The translations under genes and the position numbers were made by a program. From F23-D06 sp963620035 (GTDB taxonomy: Bacteria > Bacteroidota > Bacteroidia > Bacteroidales > WCHB1-69), in contig CAVEXN010000009.1 in the NCBI GenBank assembly GCA_963620035.1, forward strand, positions 13,996 to 77,995: DNA of 64,000 nucleotides, read 5' to 3'. Each line of letters opens with the position of its first letter. Positions within the stretch are counted from its first letter, which is position 1. Positions 42,662-50,928 of the stretch are shown piece after piece. The notes beneath the pieces are model-generated. The model was not told the origin of the DNA. It did no database searches and was given only the letters and a program-made list of their open reading frames with translations.

Positions 42662-44627
42662 CGATGTTTGCATAGGTGGCGTTTTTTTCAATGAATTCAC
42701 GGCGAGGCGGCACATCGTCGCCCATCAGCATGGAGAACACGCGGTCGGCTTCGGCGGCGTTTTCAATGGTTACCTGCCTTAGTGTGCGGTGCTCCGGATC
42801 CATGGTGGTTGACCACAGTTGTTCTTCGTTCATTTCGCCGAGACCTTTATAGCGTTGCACATGAACCTTTGCGTCTTCATTGTCTCCGGCGGCTTCGGCA
42901 ATGTATTGTTTGCGTTGGTCTTCGGTCCATGCGTATTTCTGGTATTTCCCTTTTTTCACGAGGTAGAGCGGCGGGGTGGCGATATAGACATGGCCTTGTT
43001 CTATCAGCGTGCGCATGTGTCGGAAGAAGAATGTCAGGATGAGGGCGGCAATGTGGCTGCCGTCCACGTCGGCATCGGTCATGATGATGACTTTATGGTA
43101 GCGGAGTTTGGAGATGTTCAGTGCCATCTTGTCTTCCTCGGTGCCGATGGTCACACCTAATGCGGTGTATATGTTTTTGATTTCCACACTGTCCCAGATG
43201 CGGTGCGGCATGGCTTTCTCCACGTTCAGGATTTTTCCCCGCAACGGAAGGATGGCCTGGAAATGGCTGTCGCGTCCCTGCTTCGCCGTTCCGCCTGCGG
43301 AGTCGCCCTCTACGAGGAAAAGCTCGCATTTGGTGGCGTCTTTGGAGGAGCAGTCGGAGAGTTTCCCCGGCAGTCCGGAGCCGCTGAAAGCGGTTTTGCG
43401 CTGCACCATCTCGCGTGCCTTGCGGGCGGCGTGGCGCGCGCGGGCGGCAGTGACCACTTTGTCAACAATGTCTTTTGCGTCTTTCGGGTTCTCTTCCAGA
43501 TAGTTGGTCAGCATTTCTCCTACCATCTGGTTCACGATGCCGGCAACTTCGCTGTTGCCGAGCTTCGTTTTCGTCTGTCCCTCAAATTGCGGGTCCGCCA
43601 CTTTGACCGAAATGATGGCGGTAAGTCCCTCGCGGAAGTCGTCACCCGAAATCTCCACATTTTCCTTGCTGAGTTTGTCCAGCATCTTGTTGTCGTCTGC
43701 ATATTTCTTCAAGGTGCGGGTCAGTGCGGAGCGGAAGCCGGCGAGGTGCGTTCCGCCTTCTATGGTGTTGATGTTGTTGACGTACGAGTGGATGTTCTCC
43801 GAGTAGGAGTCGTTGTACTGCATGGCAACTTCTACGGGCACGTTCTGCCGTTCCCCCTCGATGTAGATCGGCTTCGATGTGATTTTGACGCGGTTCTGGT
43901 CTAAATAATCGATGAAGTCTCGCAGACCGTTTTCGGAGTAGTACTCGTGTTTCGGATGGTTGCCTTGCTCGTCGGTTGACCGCATATCCTCGATGGAGAT
44001 GTGGATGCCTTTGTTGAGGAATGCCAGCTCGCGGAGACGGTCTGACAGTCTTTCAAAATCGTATGTGGTGGTATAGAATATCGAATCGTCGGGCGTGAAG
44101 GTAATCTTGGTGCCGCGGTAATCGCTGTCGCCTACAATTTTCACGGGGTAGAGCGGTTTGCCGCAAGCGTATTCCTGGACGAAATGCTTGCCTTCGCGGA
44201 AAACCTCTGCGGTCATGTGTTTGGAGAGCGCATTCACGCAGGATACGCCCACGCCGTGCAGACCGCCGGAGACTTTGTACGTGTCCTTGTTGAACTTGCC
44301 GCCGGCATGGAGTACGGTCATCACGACTTCCAGGGCGGAGCGGTGCTCTTTGGCGTGCATGCCGGTAGGGATGCCTCGGCCGTTGTCCAGCACGCTGATG
44401 GAGTTGTCTTCCAGAATGGTGACCTCTATGTTGTTGCAGAATCCTGCCAGCGCCTCATCGATGCTGTTGTCCACCACTTCGTTGACAAGATGGTGAAGTC
44501 CGCGCTCGTTGATGTCGCCGATGTACATGGCGGGACGCTTGCGTACGGCTTCCAGTCCCTCAAGTACTTGGATGTTGTCGGCGCCGTATGTTTCCTCGGC
44601 AGGGTTGGTATTATCTAATTCGCTCAT
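42654..44627 (-). CDS. gyrB: DNA gyrase subunit B
   Basis: GyrB is the ATPase and Toprim subunit of gyrase, which introduces negative supercoils. The 657-residue length matches Bacteroidota GyrB. It has the GHKL ATPase motifs (HHLVNEVVDNSIDEAL, VLDNGRGIPTGMH, GGLHGVGVSCVNALS), a transducer domain, the Toprim motif VEGDSAGGTAKQGR near residue 440 with IIMTDADVDGSHI downstream, and the C-terminal QRYKGLGEMNEEQLW, which is diagnostic. ParE is less likely given this tail. It heads a run with ftsE and a glycosyltransferase, and a promoter box lies about 34 bases before the start. Confidence 0.96.
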   Translation of the reverse strand: MSELDNTNPAEETYGADNIQVLEGLEAVRKRPAMYIGDINERGLHHLVNEVVDNSIDEALAGFCNNIEVTILEDNSISVLDNGRGIPTGMHAKEHRSALEVVMTVLHAGGKFNKDTYKVSGGLHGVGVSCVNALSKHMTAEVFREGKHFVQEYACGKPLYPVKIVGDSDYRGTKITFTPDDSIFYTTTYDFERLSDRLRELAFLNKGIHISIEDMRSTDEQGNHPKHEYYSENGLRDFIDYLDQNRVKITSKPIYIEGERQNVPVEVAMQYNDSYSENIHSYVNNINTIEGGTHLAGFRSALTRTLKKYADDNKMLDKLSKENVEISGDDFREGLTAIISVKVADPQFEGQTKTKLGNSEVAGIVNQMVGEMLTNYLEENPKDAKDIVDKVVTAARARHAARKAREMVQRKTAFSGSGLPGKLSDCSSKDATKCELFLVEGDSAGGTAKQGRDSHFQAILPLRGKILNVEKAMPHRIWDSVEIKNIYTALGVTIGTEEDKMALNISKLRYHKVIIMTDADVDGSHIAALILTFFFRHMRTLIEQGHVYIATPPLYLVKKGKYQKYAWTEDQRKQYIAEAAGDNEDAKVHVQRYKGLGEMNEEQLWSTTMDPEHRTLRQVTIENAAEADRVFSMLMGDDVPPRREFIEKNATYANIDA

Positions 44628-44660
44628 TTACAAATGGTTTTGTTATAAATTCAAAGTATG

Positions 44661-44668
44661 CAAAGATA
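44661..44668 (-). promoter_or_regulatory. -7 box for gyrB
   Basis: The minus strand reads TATCTTTG, 33 bases before the gyrB ATG. Confidence 0.5.
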
Positions 44669-44761
44669 TAAAAAAACGTTGGAAGATCGATGCGCAATCT
44701 TGCTAAAAGTTATGCATTGTTCAAGATTGTTCCGTCACGAAGGATGTTGTATTCTGAAAAG

Positions 44762-44788
44762 AAAAAAGGCGGCTTTGAGGCCGCCTTT
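44762..44788 (-). terminator. Terminator of the methionine gamma-lyase-like gene
   Basis: AAAGGCGGC pairs with GCCGCCTTT across a 6-base loop and is followed on the minus strand by a T-run. It lies 21 bases after the stop. Confidence 0.85.
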
Positions 44789-44808
44789 GAAAGGATGTCA
44801 AGATGGGA

Positions 44809-46005
44809 TTACCGGGTCTCTTCGATGGCTTGTTTGATGAGCTGGAATGTGCGTTCCGGGTCGTTGTCGAGACCGACAGAGAAGCGGATGAGGCCTTCGC
44901 TCATGCCCATTTCTTTCTGGATGTCCTCGGGAACTTCCGAAGAGGTGGATTTCCCGGAGTTGCTGAAGAGGGTCTTGAAGTAGCCGAGGCTGACGGCGAG
45001 GTAGCCTACGCCCAGTTCCTGCATCTTCTCCATAATGGCGCTGGCTCTTTCAGCCGTGCCCATATCGATGGAAATCATACCGCCGTAGCCGTAGCCTTCA
45101 TTCATCATTTCGGTGAACAGTTTGTGGTCAGGATGCTCTTCGAGACCGGGATAGTTGTACTTGATGCCGGTTTCCTTGAAACGTTTGGCCAGATACATGG
45201 CGTTTTCGCCGTGTTTCTTCATGCGGATATGCAGCGTGTGCAGGTTCTTCTGGATGCTGGATGAACGGAAAGTGTCCAATACCGGCCCGAGCAGCATGGC
45301 GGTACCGTTGTTGACATCAATCAGAGAATTGATATATTCGGCTGTCCCGCAGATGGCGCCTGCAACGCAGTCGTTCATGCCGTTGACATATTTGGTCATG
45401 CTGTAGATGACTACATCGGCGCCGAGACGGTGCGGAGAGAAAATCATCGGCGTGAATGTGTTGTCCACCAGTAATTTGGCACCGGCGGCGTGGGCGATCC
45501 TGGAGATCTCAGGGATGTTGGCGATACGGAGCAGCGGATTGTTCATCGTTTCCGTATAAAGAACCTTAGTGTTGGGTCTGATGGCTTTCTTGACGGCGTC
45601 GAGGTCCTGCATGTTGACGAAAGTTACCTCGACATTGAATTTCTTGAGGTAGTTGTTCAGAAATGCAAACGTTCCGCCGTAGGTGGTCATGCTGGATACG
45701 ATATGGTCGCCGGCTTTCACTTCGTGGAGCAGCGCCACCGTAATGGCTGCCATTCCGGAACCGGTAGCCCAGGCAGACTCGGTGCCTTCCATCGCGGCCA
45801 AGGACTTCGCCAATGCCAGCGTGCTCGGATTCCAATGTCTGGAGTAGAGGAAATAACCCTCCGTCTCGCCATGGAAGGTGTCGGTCATGGTCTTGGCATG
45901 TTCAAACATGAATGTGGCGCTGTCGCAGATGGCAGGGTTGACGCCGCGGTAAGCGTCTTTTTTGTCCAACTTCTCGATGTTGGTTGCGGGATCGAATTTT
46001 TCCAT
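44809..46005 (-). CDS. Methionine gamma-lyase-like PLP enzyme (Cys/Met metabolism family)
   Basis: The 398-residue protein is a fold-type I PLP enzyme of the trans-sulfuration family. It has YSRHWNPSTLALAKSLAAMEG, a cofactor phosphate and ring site ATGSGMAAI, the YTETMNNPLLRIANI segment, the cofactor Asp in LLVDNTFTPMIFSP, the Schiff-base Lys near 205 in SMTKYVNGMND, and the end GLIRFSVGLDNDPE. Methionine gamma-lyase (methanethiol, ammonia and 2-oxobutyrate from Met) is the likeliest member. Cystathionine gamma-synthase or O-acetylhomoserine sulfhydrylase cannot be ruled out, and the usual YTRxGNPT and TKYxxGHxD motifs are altered here. It has its own promoter and terminator. Confidence 0.85.
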   Translation of the reverse strand: MEKFDPATNIEKLDKKDAYRGVNPAICDSATFMFEHAKTMTDTFHGETEGYFLYSRHWNPSTLALAKSLAAMEGTESAWATGSGMAAITVALLHEVKAGDHIVSSMTTYGGTFAFLNNYLKKFNVEVTFVNMQDLDAVKKAIRPNTKVLYTETMNNPLLRIANIPEISRIAHAAGAKLLVDNTFTPMIFSPHRLGADVVIYSMTKYVNGMNDCVAGAICGTAEYINSLIDVNNGTAMLLGPVLDTFRSSSIQKNLHTLHIRMKKHGENAMYLAKRFKETGIKYNYPGLEEHPDHKLFTEMMNEGYGYGGMISIDMGTAERASAIMEKMQELGVGYLAVSLGYFKTLFSNSGKSTSSEVPEDIQKEMGMSEGLIRFSVGLDNDPERTFQLIKQAIEETR

Positions 46006-46067
46006 ATTGTTTATCAGTTATTTAGAAAATGTTAGATTATGTGCCTGCGGTTTTGCCTTAAAGCGTG

Positions 46068-46075
46068 CAAAGATA
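46068..46075 (-). promoter_or_regulatory. -7 box for the methionine gamma-lyase-like gene
   Basis: The minus strand reads TATCTTTG, about 62 bases before the ATG at 46005. Confidence 0.45.
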
Positions 46076-46086
46076 TGTTTTTTATG

Positions 46087-48204
46087 TTATTCGAGTCCGC
46101 GGTTCTTCAGCAGCGGCTTGATGGAAGGTTCGTGGCCGCGGAATGCCGTATAGAGTTCCATGCACTCTTCGGTGTTGCCCTTTTCCAGTATGTTGATGCG
46201 GAATGCCGTGGCAGTCTCCTGATCGAAGATGCCGTGCTCGCGGAATGCTTCAAAGGCATCGTTGTCGAGAACTGCTGCCCAAGTGTAACTGTAATAGCCG
46301 GCGCCGTAGCCCCCGGAGAAGATGTGCTGGAAGTAGGTGCTCTTGTACCTCGACACAATGGACGATATCAGCCCGATCTGAGCCATTCGGCGGCTCTCAT
46401 AATCCGGAAGGACGATGTCCGTCTTTTGGGTGAAGGTGTGATAGTCCATGTCAAGCAGCGCGGCGGCCAGCAACTCGGTGTTGATGAAACCCTGCCCGTA
46501 AGTCTTGGAAGCCTGTATTTTCTTGACCAGTTCGTCAGGGATGACTTGCCCGGTGCTGTAATGCCTGGCGTACATTTTGAGCACTTCCGGCTCGAATGCG
46601 AAATGCTCCATAAACTGCGAAGGCATCTCCACATAGTCGCGGGGCACGTTGGTGCCGGAAAGCGAACGGTAGTGGCAGCGCGAAAGCATGCTGTGCAACC
46701 CATGGCCGAACTCGTGGAAGAGGGTTTCCACCTGGTCGATGTTGAGCAATGCCGGCCTGCCGCCTGACGGTTTGGTGAAGTTGAAGACTAACGACACAAC
46801 AGGAATGACGTTCTCCCCGTCGCGCGTGTAATACTGCTCCCTGAAGTTGGTCATCCAAGCGCCGCTCCGTTTCGTCTCCCGGGGAAAGAAGTCCATATAG
46901 ACGATGGCGATGACCTCGTTGCGGTCGATGACTTCGTATGCTTTCACGTCTTTGTGATAAACAGGGATGTCTTTGTTTTCGCGGAAGGTGAGCCCGTACA
47001 GTTTGTTGCATACCATGAAGAGCCCTTTCTGTGCGGTGTCAAGGGAGAAGAAAGGCCTGATAGCCTCTTCGTCCACGTCATATTTGGCTTTCCGTTCTTT
47101 TTCGCAGTAGTAGCGCCAGTCGCACGGCTCCAGTTGGAAACCGCCTTTTTCTTTGTCAATCATCTTTTGGTAAGAAGCGGCCTCTTCTTTGGCTTTGGCA
47201 AGGGCCGGTTTCCAGACCTGCATGAGCAAGTCATACACGTTCTTGTCACTTTTGGCCATGCAGTCGTCCAATACATAGTTGGCGTAATTGTCGAAGCCGA
47301 GGATGTTGGCTTTTTCCAACCGCAGGTTCACGATTTCGTTGATGATAGCGGTGTTGTCAAACTTCCCGCCGAGGCAGCGGCTTGTATAGGCCGTCCAGAT
47401 TTCCTTGCGGAGACTGCGGTCTTGGCAGTACATCAGGAATGGCTCTAATGTGGGCATGTCCAACGTGAACACGTATTTGCCTTTGGTGTCATTGTTGGCG
47501 TTCCCTGTCTCAAGGGCGGCTTGGAGCAGCGAGGACGGAAGCCCCGCCAGCCTGGTAGAGTCGGCAACTGCCAGTTTGTAGTCGTTGGTGGCCCCCAGCA
47601 CGTTGTTGCCGAATTTCAGGGTTAATGTCGAAAGCCGGCTGTTTATTTCACGGAAACGCCCCTGCTTCTCTTTGGGGATGTTTGCGCCGCCCCGGACAAA
47701 ACTTTTGTAGGTCTCTTCCAGCAGACGCATCTGCTCGCTGTTCAGATTCTCGCTCTCACGGTTGTCGTAAACTTGTTTCACCCTTGCAAACAACTTCTCG
47801 TTCAGCATAATGTCGTCGCTGTGCTGCGAGAGAACGGGGAATATGGTGTCGGCTATGGCCTCCATCTCTTCGTCGTTGCAACATTCTGACAAGTTCATGA
47901 ATACAGAACTGACTTTGTTGAGCAGTTCGTCGCTGTATTCCAATGCGATGATGGTGTTGGCGAACGTGGGCTTCTCTTTGCTGCCGCAGATGTTGTCTAT
48001 GGCTTCTTTCTGCTGCCGCATGCCTTCTTCGAATGCCGGCAAATAATGAATTGTCTTGATTTCATCGAACGGAGGAACACCGTAAGGCGTCTCCCATTTT
48101 TGCATAAAAGGATTGTCTGAAAGGTCTGTCTTGCTTTTCTTGCCGCATGCACCGCTGATCAGGCCGGCGGTAACGATGCTCATGACGACGAGATTGTGCT
48201 TCAT
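46087..48204 (-). CDS. dcp: M3 family zinc metallopeptidase (dipeptidyl carboxypeptidase-like) lipoprotein
   Basis: The 705-residue product has a lipoprotein signal (lipobox ISGAC near residue 20) and the M3 peptidase fold: NPFMQKWETPYGVPPFDEIKTIHYLPAFEEGM at the start, and the zinc site HEFGH at about 497-501 with a Glu ligand in the following helix (DYVEMPSQFMEHF). A substrate-binding end has FSGGYGAGYYSYTWAAVLDNDAFE. Members trim C-terminal dipeptides or degrade oligopeptides. The lipoprotein form suggests envelope localisation, probably for peptide catabolism. ATG 48204 is chosen because it starts the signal peptide and lies just behind a promoter box; a longer frame to 48282 crosses the promoter. 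Confidence 0.92.
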   Translation of the reverse strand: MKHNLVVMSIVTAGLISGACGKKSKTDLSDNPFMQKWETPYGVPPFDEIKTIHYLPAFEEGMRQQKEAIDNICGSKEKPTFANTIIALEYSDELLNKVSSVFMNLSECCNDEEMEAIADTIFPVLSQHSDDIMLNEKLFARVKQVYDNRESENLNSEQMRLLEETYKSFVRGGANIPKEKQGRFREINSRLSTLTLKFGNNVLGATNDYKLAVADSTRLAGLPSSLLQAALETGNANNDTKGKYVFTLDMPTLEPFLMYCQDRSLRKEIWTAYTSRCLGGKFDNTAIINEIVNLRLEKANILGFDNYANYVLDDCMAKSDKNVYDLLMQVWKPALAKAKEEAASYQKMIDKEKGGFQLEPCDWRYYCEKERKAKYDVDEEAIRPFFSLDTAQKGLFMVCNKLYGLTFRENKDIPVYHKDVKAYEVIDRNEVIAIVYMDFFPRETKRSGAWMTNFREQYYTRDGENVIPVVSLVFNFTKPSGGRPALLNIDQVETLFHEFGHGLHSMLSRCHYRSLSGTNVPRDYVEMPSQFMEHFAFEPEVLKMYARHYSTGQVIPDELVKKIQASKTYGQGFINTELLAAALLDMDYHTFTQKTDIVLPDYESRRMAQIGLISSIVSRYKSTYFQHIFSGGYGAGYYSYTWAAVLDNDAFEAFREHGIFDQETATAFRINILEKGNTEECMELYTAFRGHEPSIKPLLKNRGLE

Positions 48205-48229
48205 AGTGGTGTAGATAAAAAATTTGTGG

Positions 48230-48237
48230 CAAAGATA
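48230..48237 (-). promoter_or_regulatory. -7 box for the M3 peptidase gene
   Basis: The minus strand reads TATCTTTG, 25 bases before the ATG at 48204. Confidence 0.5.
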
Positions 48238-48420
48238 CAAAAAAGGTGTAGTCTTAGCCTCGGTTGATGAAAGTCCGTCCAATTGTCAAAATATTGCGAA
48301 AAACGCCCGCTTCCGTTAGGTAAAAATTGTAAAAAATATGTTGAAGACAAATCTAAGTTTTTTATTTTCAACGAGAAAAAAATTAAACGGAACCTCTTGA
48401 CAAACGTATGGCTGTGGCTG

Positions 48421-48428
48421 TATCTTTG
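48421..48428 (+). promoter_or_regulatory. -7 box with TTG -33 element, long-leader promoter
   Basis: TATCTTTG is preceded by TTG at 48397-48399, a fair -33 spacing. It would give a leader of about 235 bases before the gene at 48670. Confidence 0.45.
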
Positions 48429-48669
48429 TGGTGTTGATTTTATGCAGGGGCTGGCATCCCCGCTTAAGGTTTTCAGAAAGACATCCGGAACAGGATCGTG
48501 ACTATTTAATGAACGAATAATAATAACGAATTAAAATACAAAACGCCGTATTAGACCAGAAAACAACTGAAGTGCCGCCGTCCGGCCCGGAAGCGATGAT
48601 TGGATTGAACTCCTCCTGCGTAAGTGGAAATAATATAATCAATATCAAAAAATCAAAAAAACAAAAACC
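48429..48669 (+). other. Long leader region with possible 19-codon upstream frame
   Basis: From the promoter at 48421 to the ATG at 48670 there is no full gene. It contains a short frame (ATG 48442 to TGA 48499-48501, 19 residues, Lys/Ser/Gly-rich) and a GGGG-CCCC hairpin near 48447-48461. No known riboswitch is recognised. It may be a regulatory leader or simply spacer. Confidence 0.3.
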
Positions 48670-49170
48670 ATGAAAAAATTATTATTGTTAGCAAGCATTT
48701 GTTTAATCGGCATCAGCGCCTCTTTCGCAGAAGGCGATCCCGCAATCATTGTCCGCAAATACAACGGTGGATGGTGGGCCTGGCTCAATTTGTATAACAG
48801 AGTCGAGTTTACGCCTTCCCAAAATGGCGCTCCTGCAATTCTGGACTGTAGCGGAAAGGGCTTCACTTTCTGCCGTGTCCCATCTGCTGCATTCAGTTTC
48901 GTCCTCGGTTCGACAAATAACGGGACTGTCAATATGACCCCGCAGGTCAACTCCAGATTCGCGGATGCCGTCAATGAACTGATCGAACAGAGTGAGAACA
49001 GCAGCTCAAAAGGGGTGAATTCAGGAATGGCGACCAAAAAGATTGCCGTGCAGAGCTCATCCAAGAAGGTAGATACTTATGTCGTCAAGGGGCAATGGTC
49101 CTATAACCAGTACGGTGAAGGCACCATAATGATCTACATCGACAAGTTGAACCTCTTGCAAAGACAATAA
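48670..49170 (+). CDS. Secreted protein of unknown function
   Basis: The 166-residue product has a signal peptide (cleavage near SFAEG, residue 21). The mature part starts with DPAIIVRKYNGGWWAWLNLYNRVEFTP and has a Ser-rich middle (SENSSSKGVNSG) and a C-terminal KGQWSYNQYGEGTIMIYIDKL strand. No family is recognised. It could be a small periplasmic or surface protein. It lies 41 bases before the propeller-like/thioredoxin-like gene and is likely co-transcribed with it. A long leader precedes it. Confidence 0.6.
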   Translation: MKKLLLLASICLIGISASFAEGDPAIIVRKYNGGWWAWLNLYNRVEFTPSQNGAPAILDCSGKGFTFCRVPSAAFSFVLGSTNNGTVNMTPQVNSRFADAVNELIEQSENSSSKGVNSGMATKKIAVQSSSKKVDTYVVKGQWSYNQYGEGTIMIYIDKLNLLQRQ

Positions 49171-49211
49171 TCCGCCTTGATTAGCGAAGGATATTCAAAA
49201 ACAATATAGAA

Positions 49212-50861
49212 ATGAAAAAGATAGGAATTATTATGCTCTGCCTCACGGGGTTCTTCAGTGGGGAAACGTGTCTGGGCCAAGACTGGATGGGTTCTCAATT
49301 CGCACTCGACACAGTTGTTGAGATGCAAGGCAACTATGACGGGTACAACGTGAACAAACTGGTGTGCTGCATCTGCGACGGGGTGTTCTACTTTACCGAA
49401 TTGCAAGCGTACCAACATCCGGAGAATGGCCATGTCGCCAAGATTCACGCACTTTCCTTGTCAGACTATACCCAGTTTGAACTGACCATGCCGTTGCCGG
49501 CAACTTTCCCGAAGAAATATGAGGTGGAAAGCAGTTTCTGGGTGTACGACTTCAGAATCTATGAAGACAGGGCTGTGATTTCTGTCCAGGACTATATTCT
49601 CCTGTACCGCCGAGATGGAGGTTCCGCATTCCAATTCGATACGATGTTTCATCGCCCCTTCAGTATGGCTGTCTTCCTGAAAGGCAACAAACTGCATTAT
49701 TTCACGGAAGACCACGACAAGGGTTACCGTTGGAATTGCCTGGACCTCCGGACCGGCAAGGACAAGGTGTTGACGGAACTGAAGTATGAGGCTCCACATG
49801 TGGTGCAGGCTAATCCTAATCGCTATCTCTTTCACGATGAAAACAATGTTTACTTTTTGAGTACAAGGTATCCCGTCTTACATAAATATGACCAGGATGG
49901 CCGCCGGGTGGACGACATTACGTTCAGCCTGCCCGGCTGGCATCCTTTTGAGGACGAGTATATCAAACGCAGCCTCTCATACGAATACGGGGCTGCGCGA
50001 ATCTATGCCACGATGGATAAGATTTTCAATTATTCGTATCCTAAATTGGTGTTCCCGATAGGCGGAAGTTACCTGATGTACTATACGCAATACGATACGG
50101 CCACAGGAAAGTCATTCCCGATGTATGCTCTGTCAGCCAAAGGAGATTCTGTCAAGATGTACGGCTGTCAAGACTTGCAGAACGAACCCTACGGGGCTGG
50201 AAGGTTCCCGTTCAATCTGCTGTACCCGCTCGAAGACAAGGCCCGGACAAGCTGGGGCGACTTGCTCGTCGAGGTCTCCGCAGGCATCAGCAAGTCGTGG
50301 AATGGGCTGACACCGGCAGAATATGAACAGGAAAAGGAACGCTTCTTCCGGAAAAACGACCCGGTCCTGCAAATCAGGGTGATGCGGCTCATGAACAGCA
50401 GCCCGGAAGAACAGGTCTTCTTTTATGACGAGGACGACAAACCACATTCACTGAACGACTTGAATGTTGACAAACAGGTGCTGCTGTTGCATCAGTCGTT
50501 GGAGTGTTCGGCCTGCAACAGCCATATTCTGCGTATCATGAACACGCTTGATACGGCAGATGTCCGTATCGGAATTATGTATGCCAAATATCGTGGGGCT
50601 TTGAGCGAAAGAGAAACACGCCATGATGTGGCACAATACATAGACAAACACTACAATCTCTATTATCTGCTTCCGGTCTTTGGCGAACAATACCCCCGGT
50701 TCTTTGCCCGAAATCCGCGCAGTTATCCGTTAGTGTGTCTCTATGAACGCGGAAAAGCCCCCGTTTTGTTCTCTGTAAATGAGATATTCACCGACAATGA
50801 ATATACGCTTCAGTTCTCGGATGATTTTATGGCGGCATGGAGGAAGTTCCTGTCAAAGTGA
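49212..50861 (+). CDS. Secreted protein with propeller-like N-terminal part and thioredoxin-like C-terminal part
   Basis: The 549-residue product has a signal peptide (to about CLGQ). Residues 30-390 are beta-rich, with repeats resembling six-bladed propeller blades (YFTELQAYQHP, YDFRIYEDRAVISVQDYILLYRR, KLHYFTEDHDKGYRW, YLFHDENNVYFLS, HKYDQDGRRV). The C-terminal part (about 415-549) resembles a thioredoxin fold with a CSAC motif in LLLHQSLECSACNSHIL near residue 435, after a SLNDLNVDKQVLL strand. The redox motif differs from the usual CGPC, so it may be a periplasmic thiol-disulfide or sensor protein. No named family is recognised. Confidence 0.6.
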   Translation: MKKIGIIMLCLTGFFSGETCLGQDWMGSQFALDTVVEMQGNYDGYNVNKLVCCICDGVFYFTELQAYQHPENGHVAKIHALSLSDYTQFELTMPLPATFPKKYEVESSFWVYDFRIYEDRAVISVQDYILLYRRDGGSAFQFDTMFHRPFSMAVFLKGNKLHYFTEDHDKGYRWNCLDLRTGKDKVLTELKYEAPHVVQANPNRYLFHDENNVYFLSTRYPVLHKYDQDGRRVDDITFSLPGWHPFEDEYIKRSLSYEYGAARIYATMDKIFNYSYPKLVFPIGGSYLMYYTQYDTATGKSFPMYALSAKGDSVKMYGCQDLQNEPYGAGRFPFNLLYPLEDKARTSWGDLLVEVSAGISKSWNGLTPAEYEQEKERFFRKNDPVLQIRVMRLMNSSPEEQVFFYDEDDKPHSLNDLNVDKQVLLLHQSLECSACNSHILRIMNTLDTADVRIGIMYAKYRGALSERETRHDVAQYIDKHYNLYYLLPVFGEQYPRFFARNPRSYPLVCLYERGKAPVLFSVNEIFTDNEYTLQFSDDFMAAWRKFLSK

Positions 50862-50898
50862 ACGGACGCATGAGTTGAATACAGTTATGTAAAAACGC

Positions 50899-50906
50899 TA
50901 TTTTTG
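50899..50906 (+). promoter_or_regulatory. -7 box for DUF58 gene
   Basis: TATTTTTG implies a short leader of about 16 bases before the ATG at 50929. Confidence 0.55.
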
Positions 50907-50928
50907 CAGCCCGAAAACACCAAAAAAG

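Noticed and set aside
48283..48501. 72-codon plus-strand frame upstream of the secreted-protein gene
   Set aside because: It begins before the promoter box at 48421 and spans it; the composition looks random. Only its last 19 codons after ATG 48442 could be transcribed.
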